A DNA stretch of 64,000 nucleotides from CAZUAQ01 sp964618455 (lineage in GTDB: Bacteria; Planctomycetota; Phycisphaerae; UBA1845; PWPN01). Shown piece after piece: positions 57,477 to 64,000 of the stretch. Positions within the stretch are counted from its first letter, which is position 1, and every line of letters begins with the position of its first letter. Made by a program: the position numbers and the translations under genes. The notes below the pieces were generated by a model. It was not told the DNA's origin. It was given only the letters and a program-made list of their open reading frames with translations, and did not search any database. The DNA is taken from NCBI GenBank assembly GCA_964618455.1, contig CAZUAQ010000006.1, positions 62,001 to 126,000 on the forward strand, in the 5' to 3' direction.

Positions 57477-58100
57477 TTATGAGAGGGGCGGTAGCCGATC
57501 CAAATAGGACGCATGCACGCCGCGCAGCCACACGTATTCCTTATCAATCTTCAAAGGCGTGACGATCCGCGATCTGATGATGGCCACGACCAGGCAAACC
57601 AGAAAGGCAAGAATGCCCAGGATCCCAAGCTCCGGAGAATTGCTGTTGAAAAAGTAGATGGCAAGGACGATCGATCCCAGGCAGCTCAACCAACCGAACA
57701 GGATCGCATTGCGTCGCTTCCGCCGATAGCGTTCGGACAGTCCGATGTGGATCGTGGCGGTCTTGCGGAGGATCAACGCGACGATGGCATAGAACAACAG
57801 GCCCGGCAGAATCAGGAGATAAATGATCGGGTGATGCCAGGAGAGAGAACGTTTCAGCTTGTAGCCGTGGGCCGGTTCACCGCTCTTGACGCACAGGTCG
57901 GGAAGGGTCGCTGATTTGTGCATGACGAGATACTTCCCCTGCCGCCAGACGCCCCCGGTGTGCATGGCCGTCGCGTAATGCAGCGAAGGGACCATGGTGG
58001 CCACGGGTGGATCCTGGGGCGAGGTGGGCGGGGTACGTGGCTCCAACGTGGGAACGGGTGTACCGGGGACGGGCTGATCATCATTTCTTTCATCGGTCAT
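57477..58100 (-). CDS. Hypothetical membrane protein between his genes
   Basis: A 207-residue protein of unknown family: a Pro/Thr-rich polar N-terminus (~55 residues), a globular part with VWRQGKYLVMHKSATLPDLCVKSGEPA, then three to four transmembrane helices (about 92-115, 135-152 and 160-180) and a short tail. It lies on the minus strand between hisD and hisC; no histidine-pathway role is apparent. The N-terminal segment with a conserved-looking Cys may be a small domain repeated in planctomycete proteins, but this is only an impression. Confidence 0.62.
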   Translation of the reverse strand: MTDERNDDQPVPGTPVPTLEPRTPPTSPQDPPVATMVPSLHYATAMHTGGVWRQGKYLVMHKSATLPDLCVKSGEPAHGYKLKRSLSWHHPIIYLLILPGLLFYAIVALILRKTATIHIGLSERYRRKRRNAILFGWLSCLGSIVLAIYFFNSNSPELGILGILAFLVCLVVAIIRSRIVTPLKIDKEYVWLRGVHASYLDRLPPLS

Positions 58101-58334
58101 GCGCAGGAACCCCTATCCAGAGAGCGTGATCTCATCCAAGATCTGTCAATCACTGGTATTTTAATAAGGCCGGCCGGCCGGGTAAAGAGGTCCTGCCGGC
58201 AGAGACATGAGGGTCACGCGCAAGAGACGCGAAGTAATCGACTACCACGTTGAACCTGCGAGGGGTAGAATCCTGCAGAGCTGGAGGCGCTCGGCGCGGT
58301 CGCCGATCGATGTATGAAGTGAGCGGATCGAACG

Positions 58335-59381
58335 ATGTCGTATTTTCGAGAGAACATCGAGAAGATGGACGGCTACGTGCCGGGCGAGCAACCGGCCGAT
58401 ACCTCCGTCATCAAACTGAACACGAACGAGAATCCGTATCCGCCCTCGCCGAAGGTGATGGAGGCGATCGCGGCGGTCAGTCCGGAGCAATTGCGGCGCT
58501 ACCCCCATCCGCTGGGCGACCACTTCCGCGAGACGGCGGCGCGCGTCTTCGAGGTGGACAAGGATCAGGTCCTCTGCGGCAACGGGATGGACGACCTCCT
58601 GAACATGTCGGTGCGCGCATTCAGCGGGCCCGAGGCGGCGCTCGTGTACCCGGTGCCGACCTACACGCTTTACGCCGTGCTGGCGATGATTCAGGCGTCG
58701 GTGGTCAAGGAGGTGCCGTTTCCCGAGGACTTTTCGCTGCCGGCGGATGCCCTGGTGGCGGCGCGGGGGAGTGTCACGTATCTCGCCAATCCCAACTCAC
58801 CGACGGGCACGCTGATTCCGATCGACCAGGTGGCCGACCTGGCGGAGCGTTTGCCGGGTGTGCTCTGCATCGATGAAGCGTATGTCGACTTTGCCGAGAG
58901 CGATTGCATGCGTCTTGCGCGATCGCACCGCAACGTGCTGGTCATGCGGACGATGTCGAAGGGGTATTCACTGGCGGGGATCCGGTTCGGATTCGCGGTG
59001 GGGCATCCCGACCTGATTCGCGGCCTGATGAAGGTGAAGGACAGCTACAACGTCGATGTGATTTCGATTCGCGCGGCGGCGGCGGCCCTCGCGGATCGGC
59101 CCTACTGGCAGGAGGTCTGCCAGCGCGTGGTCTCCGAGCGGCGGCGGTTGGGACATGAGCTGGCGGACCTGGGCTTGGAGAGCCTGCCGAGTCATTCGAA
59201 CTTCCTGCTGACGAAGGCAACTCGGCCGACGGCGGGAGAACTGTACGAATTGCTCAAGGCGCGGAAAATCCTCGTCCGATACTTCAACCAGCCTGGCCTG
59301 GACGACAGGCTGCGCATCACCGTGGGTACGCCGGAGCAGAACGACGCCCTGTTGGCCGCGATGAAGGAGCTGATCGGTTGA
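58335..59381 (+). CDS. hisC: Histidinol-phosphate aminotransferase
   Basis: A 348-residue class-I/II PLP aminotransferase of the HisC type: KLNTNENPYPPSPKV, RYPHPLGDHFRE, CGNGMDDLLNM, IDEAYVDFAE and the PLP lysine Lys209 in MSKGYSLAGIRFGFAVG. It converts imidazole acetol-phosphate and glutamate to histidinol phosphate. No ribosome binding site is obvious ahead of ATG 58335; the TTG start of hisB overlaps its stop, so the two are coupled. Confidence 0.92.
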   Translation: MSYFRENIEKMDGYVPGEQPADTSVIKLNTNENPYPPSPKVMEAIAAVSPEQLRRYPHPLGDHFRETAARVFEVDKDQVLCGNGMDDLLNMSVRAFSGPEAALVYPVPTYTLYAVLAMIQASVVKEVPFPEDFSLPADALVAARGSVTYLANPNSPTGTLIPIDQVADLAERLPGVLCIDEAYVDFAESDCMRLARSHRNVLVMRTMSKGYSLAGIRFGFAVGHPDLIRGLMKVKDSYNVDVISIRAAAAALADRPYWQEVCQRVVSERRRLGHELADLGLESLPSHSNFLLTKATRPTAGELYELLKARKILVRYFNQPGLDDRLRITVGTPEQNDALLAAMKELIG

Positions 59382-60004
59382 GCAAGAAGAAGACAGCGGA
59401 AGGCACGGGCGGTGCCGACGATCGGCAGGCGCGGATAGAGCGCGCGACCAAGGAAACGAAGATCACGCTCGACCTCAATCTCGACGGCACCGGGCGGGTG
59501 CGTGTACAGACGGGCATCGGATTTTTCGATCACATGCTCGATCACATCGGTCGGCACGGCCTGTTCGATCTCACGTTGAAGGCCGAGGGCGATCTGCATG
59601 TCGACGATCACCATACGGTGGAGGACGTGGGCATCTGTCTCGGGCAGGCGTTGGCGGAGGCGGTCGGCGAGAAGAAGGGCATCCGGCGGTACGGTTTCTT
59701 CATCGCGCCGATGGAGGATGCGCTGGCCCAGGTGTCGGTCGATCTGTCCGGGCGATCCGCCGTGGTTTATCGCGTCGCGTACAACACGCCCAAGATCGGG
59801 CAGTTCGACGTGCAGCTTGTCGAGGAGTTTCTCCGCGCGGTATCCCTCAACGCCAAAATGAACCTGCACGTGACCGTGCCCTACGGCACCAACGATCACC
59901 ACATCGCCGAAGCGATCTGCAAGGCGCTGGGCAAGTCGCTGCGCATGGCCACGGAGCGCGACCCGCGGGAAACGGGAGTCCCTTCGACCAAAGGCATCCT
60001 GTGA
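59378..60004 (+). CDS. hisB: Imidazoleglycerol-phosphate dehydratase
   Basis: A 208-residue monofunctional HisB dehydratase: GIGFFDHMLDHIGRHG and DDHHTVEDVGICLGQAL hold the Mn2+-binding His clusters, and the second half repeats them (GTNDHHIAEAICKALGKSL). It dehydrates imidazoleglycerol phosphate before the hisC step. The TTG start overlaps the hisC stop (TTGA). No phosphatase domain is attached, so a separate histidinol-phosphatase is needed. Confidence 0.93.
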   Translation: MSKKKTAEGTGGADDRQARIERATKETKITLDLNLDGTGRVRVQTGIGFFDHMLDHIGRHGLFDLTLKAEGDLHVDDHHTVEDVGICLGQALAEAVGEKKGIRRYGFFIAPMEDALAQVSVDLSGRSAVVYRVAYNTPKIGQFDVQLVEEFLRAVSLNAKMNLHVTVPYGTNDHHIAEAICKALGKSLRMATERDPRETGVPSTKGIL

Positions 60005-60017
60005 CTTGATATGGAAT

Positions 60018-60048
60018 ACCGGATGATGGTATGGACTGCGCATCCGGT
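60018..60048. repeat. Inverted repeat between hisB and an oppositely oriented permease
   Basis: ACCGGATG (60018-60025) and CATCCGGT (60041-60048), a perfect 8-bp dyad with a 15-base loop, between the convergent stops. It lacks a T-run, so termination may be weak or Rho-dependent. Confidence 0.35.
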
Positions 60049-60089
60049 GTTCATGCGACATTCGTTATTCGGATTTCGTCATTCCCCCT

Positions 60090-61022
60090 CTATCCCTTCA
60101 CCGCCCCGAGCTGGATACCCCGGACAAGATACTTTTGCAGGATGATGAAGAGGACGATCAGCGGAACGATGTTCATGGCGGTGGCGGCCATCATGAGTTC
60201 CGTCTGCCGCCCGTACCCCGCGCCGCCGGCGCCTTCGAAATACATCATGCCGATGGGCAGCGTGCGCAGGTGCTCACTCTTGACCATGACCAGTGGCCAG
60301 AAAAACGACGCATAGTTGCCGAGGAAGGTAAAGATCGCCAGCACGATGATGCCCGGCCGCGCGAGGGGCAGGATCACGTCGACGAAGATCTGCCATCGGC
60401 TGGCGCCGTCGATCTCCGCCGCCTCGTCCAGGCTTGTCGGAATGGTCAGCATGAACTGCCGCAGCAGAAACGTCCCGAACGCGCTGAACGCCGCCGGCAG
60501 GATCAGCCCCGCGTACGTATCCAGCAGACCGAGCTTGAACATGATGAAGTAGTTGGGGATCAGCAGGACGAGTCCGGGAATCATCATCGTGGCCAGGTAC
60601 AGGAGAAACACGGTGTCGCGCCCGCGCCAGGTCAGTCGGGCGAAGGCGTAGGCTGCCATGGCGCTGGTGACGATCTGCAGGAACGTGACCCAGGACGCGA
60701 TGAACAGACTGTTGAAGTACCAGCGGCCGAACTCGATGGGCAGCATCTTACCCTTGGAGTCCGGCTTGCTGCCCAGCACGATGTGGTAGTTGTCGAACTT
60801 CCAGGTGTTGGGCAGAAACTCGGCGGAGTCGGCCTCGATCGGGGGCTTGAAACTGGCGAGCATCATCCACACGAAGGGGATGGTCATGCTGGCGGCGATC
60901 AGGATGAGCAACGTGAGCTTGACGGTGTTCATGACGGGGGAATGACCGCGCACCGCGCCGCTCGTTCCCCGCGTCGGAAGCGTGTCGTCTTTGAGCAGGT
61001 TGTTGACGATCGGATCACTCAC
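60090..61022 (-). CDS. Sugar ABC transporter permease (MalG-like)
   Basis: A 310-residue inner-membrane permease with about six helices and the EAA loop EAAEIDGASRWQIFVDVILPLARPG, which contacts the ATPase. The shape is like MalG/LacG carbohydrate permeases. GTG 61022 is taken as start (AGAGGA 10 bases upstream), with ATG 60932 the alternative; the ~30-residue difference is a polar cytoplasmic lead. It follows the MalF-like gene by 38 bp, so they are one operon. No ATPase gene is in the window, so a shared MsmK/UgpC-like ATPase from elsewhere is likely. Confidence 0.88.
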   Translation of the reverse strand: MSDPIVNNLLKDDTLPTRGTSGAVRGHSPVMNTVKLTLLILIAASMTIPFVWMMLASFKPPIEADSAEFLPNTWKFDNYHIVLGSKPDSKGKMLPIEFGRWYFNSLFIASWVTFLQIVTSAMAAYAFARLTWRGRDTVFLLYLATMMIPGLVLLIPNYFIMFKLGLLDTYAGLILPAAFSAFGTFLLRQFMLTIPTSLDEAAEIDGASRWQIFVDVILPLARPGIIVLAIFTFLGNYASFFWPLVMVKSEHLRTLPIGMMYFEGAGGAGYGRQTELMMAATAMNIVPLIVLFIILQKYLVRGIQLGAVKG

Positions 61023-61060
61023 ATGGACGTCCTCTGTCTTGGCACGGCGCCGCCGGTCGG

Positions 61061-62302
61061 TCAGGCATTGATCTGCCGGCTGCCGAATTTCCAGTTCACC
61101 AGCGTGGTCACGAAGATCATCAGGAACAGCATCCAGGCGACCGCCGAGGCGTAACCGAGCCGGAACTCCTCGAACCCTTCGCGGAAAATGTAATAGCCGA
61201 GGGTCACCGTGGTATCGGCGGGGCGGCCCTCGGTCATAATGCGCGCCTGCTCGAACCCGCCCTGGAGCCCACCGATGATGCTCATGATCAGGATGAAGAA
61301 GGTCGTCGGCGCCAACTGCGGCCAGGAGACGTTCCAGAAGGTTCGCCACCGTCCGGCGCCGTCGATCATGGCCGCCTCATAAAGATCCTGCGGAACATTC
61401 GACAATCCGGCGAGGTAGAGCAGCATGTTGTTCCCACCGACCGTCGCCCAGACACCCATGATGACGATCGCATCACGAGCCCCGAGGCCGAAGAACGGGA
61501 ACGACCATTCGCCCGTCGTCTTGTCCACGGGGTTGAGCGGGAAGCCGGTCCGCGGGCTGATGTTGAACAGGTTGTTCATGCTGCCCAGCCACTCGGGGGC
61601 CTGGAACTGAAACGTGTACTGTGAAAATAATGTCAGGAGGTTGTCGGGAGCGCCGAGGCGCCAGGCAATCAGCGTGAAGAGTTGATTCAGCATGTCGGCG
61701 TAGAGATCCAGCATGGGCTGAAGCATGGCGTTGATCGGGCCGGAGTCGGGACGGAACATCAGCTTCCAGAGGATGAACTGCGCGATACCCGTGGTGAAGA
61801 AGGGCAGGTAGAACAGGGTTCTCAGTCCGACGCGCGTGAACACGAATGCCGTCAGCGCCGAGCCGGCAACGATAGCCAGTGCCAGCCCGAGTGTCGCCAT
61901 CGACGTACCGCACAGGATGATCGCGACAAGCAGTGTCAATGCGCTGAAGCCAATCGCGATGGAGCGCGCCGCCGAGGAGCCCAGCCGGATCGGTTCGTGG
62001 AGCAGCACCGCGAGAAGCAGTGACCCGGCGATGGAGAGGGGCAGGCCCAGCATGAAGTAGAGCGTCGTGATAAAGAATTTCCAGAAGCGCTCACGCTCCG
62101 AGCCCCAGAGCATGTTCTTGAAATTCTCGAAACCGACGAAGGAGAACGGGGCACGTTCGAGCAGATCCCAGTTGGTGAATGCCATCACCAGTGAGAAGCC
62201 CACGGGAAAGGCCACGAACACAAGGAACCCCACGAAGTTGGGCATGAGGAAAAGCATGGCCCACAACGTGTCGTTGCGACATTTATGGGTCAGCGATGCC
62301 AT
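61061..62302 (-). CDS. Sugar ABC transporter permease (MalF-like)
   Basis: A 413-residue permease. The first helix follows a short start (LWAMLFLMPNFVGFLVFVAFPVGFSLVM), and the EAA loop EAAMIDGAGRWRTFWNVSWPQLAP is near residue 325. Between helices there is an unusually long hydrophilic insert at roughly residues 195-285 (includes QFQAPEWLGSMNN), comparable to the large periplasmic loop of MalF, which could contact the binding protein. It overlaps the binding-protein gene by 20 bp (62283-62302), so translation is coupled. Confidence 0.88.
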   Translation of the reverse strand: MASLTHKCRNDTLWAMLFLMPNFVGFLVFVAFPVGFSLVMAFTNWDLLERAPFSFVGFENFKNMLWGSERERFWKFFITTLYFMLGLPLSIAGSLLLAVLLHEPIRLGSSAARSIAIGFSALTLLVAIILCGTSMATLGLALAIVAGSALTAFVFTRVGLRTLFYLPFFTTGIAQFILWKLMFRPDSGPINAMLQPMLDLYADMLNQLFTLIAWRLGAPDNLLTLFSQYTFQFQAPEWLGSMNNLFNISPRTGFPLNPVDKTTGEWSFPFFGLGARDAIVIMGVWATVGGNNMLLYLAGLSNVPQDLYEAAMIDGAGRWRTFWNVSWPQLAPTTFFILIMSIIGGLQGGFEQARIMTEGRPADTTVTLGYYIFREGFEEFRLGYASAVAWMLFLMIFVTTLVNWKFGSRQINA

Positions 62303-63965
62303 GGGGCTCTCCGTCGTGTCGGGGCGGGAAGTTCTCGGGGTCGAATTCCATCCCGGTGCGATGCTTGTACTCGATGCGCATCGACTCGTACTGGATCAGG
62401 TTGGCACGGATCTTGTCATTCATCTCCCTGGCGAGGTCCCGGCAGGTCGTCTCCGGCGGATCGATCCCCGCACTGAGCAGCGCAAGGTGGCGATCCACAT
62501 CCTTCTGGATCGTAATGGCCTGCAGGAACGGGGTCATCACGACGTTACGTCCTCGCTCCATGCCCTGGACGAAAAGCGCGTTGTAGTCTTCCCCCGGATA
62601 GGCGGGGTCCTTCAGGAAGGCGTCAGATCGCGCGACATCGGGCGAAGGGGGAAGCGCATCGGCGGACTCGATGACCTGGTGCGAGAATTCCTCCGAGGTC
62701 AGAACCTTGAGAAACTCCATCGCTTCCTTCTTGTGCGGGCTGTTGGGGTTGATGCCCACGCTCAAGGCGCGGACCAGTCCGGCCTTCTCGCGCTTGTAGG
62801 GAATCGGTGCCGCGCCGATTTCACCCCGCAACGGTCGCTCGGGACGATCGTAATACTTGCGGAGATTGATTAACGCCCATCGACCGATACGCATCATGGA
62901 CAGCCGTTCGTTCGCAAAGAGGTCGCTCAGCGTACCGCCGAACCCGCCCTTTGTGCCCATCGCGTCGCGCTCCGCCACGGAAGGCATGACGCGATCGATC
63001 ACGATCATCCGGTGGAGGAAGGTCATCGCCTCGATCACTTCGGGCGAATCGGCGATACAGTAAGTGCCGGTCGGGTCGAACCAGTCACCGCCGAACTGCC
63101 AGACGAGCGCCGTCGCCTCGAGGAATTCAAAGGTGCCCACGGCGTAGCGATCGATGCGCCCGTCCGAGCCTCGGTGGATAAGCTTACGGCTGACTTCGAG
63201 AAACTCATCCCATGTCCAGTCACCCTCGGGGTAGGGCAGCCCTGCCTCGTCAAAGTGCCGCTTGTGAAAAAAAATGACATTGGCATTGACGTTGAGCGGA
63301 TAGGTGTATTGCACGCGCCGCTTCTCGCCCGTGGCCGGATCAATGTGGACGTAGGAGATTTCCTCTTTCACCGTCGGCCAGGTCGTGTCCAGTCCGAAAC
63401 CGTAAGTCTCGGTGTGCTCTTCCAGGGGCATGAGGACATTCGTCCGCACGAAGTCCACGAGCATCCACCGGCCGTAGACGTTGAAGATGTCCGGACCGAT
63501 GCCTCCTTTGCATTGCACGATGATTTTTTCGAGCCCGCTGTTGGTAGGGTCGAGCCGAATGCGGATCTTCGGCTCGTGCACTGTGAGTCGGTCCTCCTGG
63601 CGGCGCAGCCAGTACCAGGTCGTGCCGCTGTCGATACGCCAGGAGGCGTCCGCGGGGTCGAAGTAGATCTCCGCACGCGGCTCGAGCGTGACCCCTTCCG
63701 CTTCAAACGCATGGCGCAGCTCAGGTTGGACGCGATCGGGAATGATGTTGTCGGTCAGGGTGTCCTGCAGATTGAGCGGGAGGTCGAATCGATGACGCAG
63801 ATGGCGTTTCTCGAAGATGTCGATCGTGCCGCGGCGGGCGGGGTTGTCACCGCTGACCCAGGTGAGCGTGATCTGGTCGCCTCCGGATTCTTGAGGTGCC
63901 CACCGATAGGCAACGGCCGACCAGATGGTCAGCAGAATCAAAGCCCCGAGCAAAACCCACTTCAT
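62283..63965 (-). CDS. Extracellular sugar-binding protein of the ABC transporter (family 1)
   Basis: A 560-residue solute-binding protein. The N-terminal hydrophobic stretch (MKWVLLGALILLTIWSAVAY) is an uncleaved-looking signal anchor with no lipobox. Family features include GPDIFNVYGRWMLVDF, FHKRHFDEAGLPYPEGDWTWDEFLEVSRKL and LMRIG/GEIGAAPIPYKRE segments of sugar-binding proteins. A ~150-residue N-terminal insert (about 30-150, DNPARRGTIDIFEKRH) is longer than usual and unknown. It captures a carbohydrate in the periplasm for the two permeases. Only 35 bp of upstream sequence is in the window, so its promoter is not visible. Confidence 0.87.
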   Translation of the reverse strand: MKWVLLGALILLTIWSAVAYRWAPQESGGDQITLTWVSGDNPARRGTIDIFEKRHLRHRFDLPLNLQDTLTDNIIPDRVQPELRHAFEAEGVTLEPRAEIYFDPADASWRIDSGTTWYWLRRQEDRLTVHEPKIRIRLDPTNSGLEKIIVQCKGGIGPDIFNVYGRWMLVDFVRTNVLMPLEEHTETYGFGLDTTWPTVKEEISYVHIDPATGEKRRVQYTYPLNVNANVIFFHKRHFDEAGLPYPEGDWTWDEFLEVSRKLIHRGSDGRIDRYAVGTFEFLEATALVWQFGGDWFDPTGTYCIADSPEVIEAMTFLHRMIVIDRVMPSVAERDAMGTKGGFGGTLSDLFANERLSMMRIGRWALINLRKYYDRPERPLRGEIGAAPIPYKREKAGLVRALSVGINPNSPHKKEAMEFLKVLTSEEFSHQVIESADALPPSPDVARSDAFLKDPAYPGEDYNALFVQGMERGRNVVMTPFLQAITIQKDVDRHLALLSAGIDPPETTCRDLAREMNDKIRANLIQYESMRIEYKHRTGMEFDPENFPPRHDGEPHGIADP

Positions 63966-64000
63966 CTGGACATCCGCAGTGTACGTGTTTGGCGCCGACC

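Noticed and set aside
1..64000. CRISPR array, tRNA genes, transposase or phage genes
   Set aside because: No regularly spaced direct repeats, no cloverleaf with CCA context, no transposase or integrase motif seen anywhere in the window.

Overview
This 64 kb window is GC-rich, densely coding bacterial chromosome, with no phage, insertion sequence, CRISPR array or plasmid machinery that I can see. The gene content points to Planctomycetota, perhaps the Phycisphaerae side; this is an inference from family content, not a phylogeny. The clues are a DUF2961/GH172 enzyme, a GH38-like DUF5054 enzyme, a DUF547 lipoprotein, many long exported proteins with low-complexity acidic tails, a fused indolepyruvate oxidoreductase, and flagellar/chemotaxis genes scattered as singletons.

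Layout. 0-3.6 kb: exopolysaccharide genes (sugar transferase, Wza-like export lipoprotein). 3.6-10.5 kb: PhoD-type phosphatase, membrane-anchored alpha/beta hydrolase, APH-like kinase, a divergent CPVC thioredoxin-like/HxlR pair, and a GH3 acyl-adenylase. 10.6-15.9 kb: GH38-like enzyme, a lipoprotein and an exported cyclophilin. 15.9-18.8 kb: the SRP RNA gene (ffs) followed by dnaX-ybaB-recR. dnaX carries a run of ten A residues that would shorten the product after a slip in either direction. 18.8-22.6 kb: rpoN, preceded by its own sigma-54-like -24/-12 element, and a large sensor kinase. 22.7-28.4 kb: 1209-residue indolepyruvate:ferredoxin oxidoreductase and an S10 carboxypeptidase-like protein. 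28.4-31.4 kb: a small unknown gene boxed in by two clear intrinsic terminators, a GNAT acetyltransferase, structured intergenic DNA and fliM.

31.4-39.6 kb is a tightly packed cbb3-type oxidase operon: unknown membrane protein, diheme cytochrome lipoprotein with a long acidic tail, ccoN, ccoO, two small membrane proteins (one only 57 aa), a CcoI-type copper ATPase, a TauE/SafE-like membrane protein and a small membrane protein. The last gene runs 121 bp into the 3' end of an oppositely oriented HtrA protease/pseudoprotease pair (39.5-42.7 kb). 42.8-49.7 kb: DUF2961 protein, nuclease, sugar epimerase, D-3-phosphoglycerate dehydrogenase-like enzyme, cysC, a predicted lipoprotein of the histone-deacetylase family, and a DUF547 lipoprotein. 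49.9-54.1 kb: rimO, a scramblase-like protein, pgsA-pgpA and uppP (phospholipid and undecaprenyl metabolism). 54.1-55.9 kb: Bfd-like [2Fe-2S] protein, an 80-aa unknown, cheX-cheY. 56.1-60.0 kb: hisD, a membrane protein on the opposite strand, hisC-hisB. 60.1-64.0 kb: a sugar-type ABC importer (two permeases and binding protein) with no ATPase gene in the window.

No complete, obviously novel defence or biosynthetic system stands out. The best leads are the dnaX slippage site, the sigma-54 element in front of rpoN, the acidic-tailed cytochrome and small subunits of the oxidase operon, the lipoprotein deacetylase, the four-PDZ protease with its dead paralogue, and the terminator-bounded small gene.
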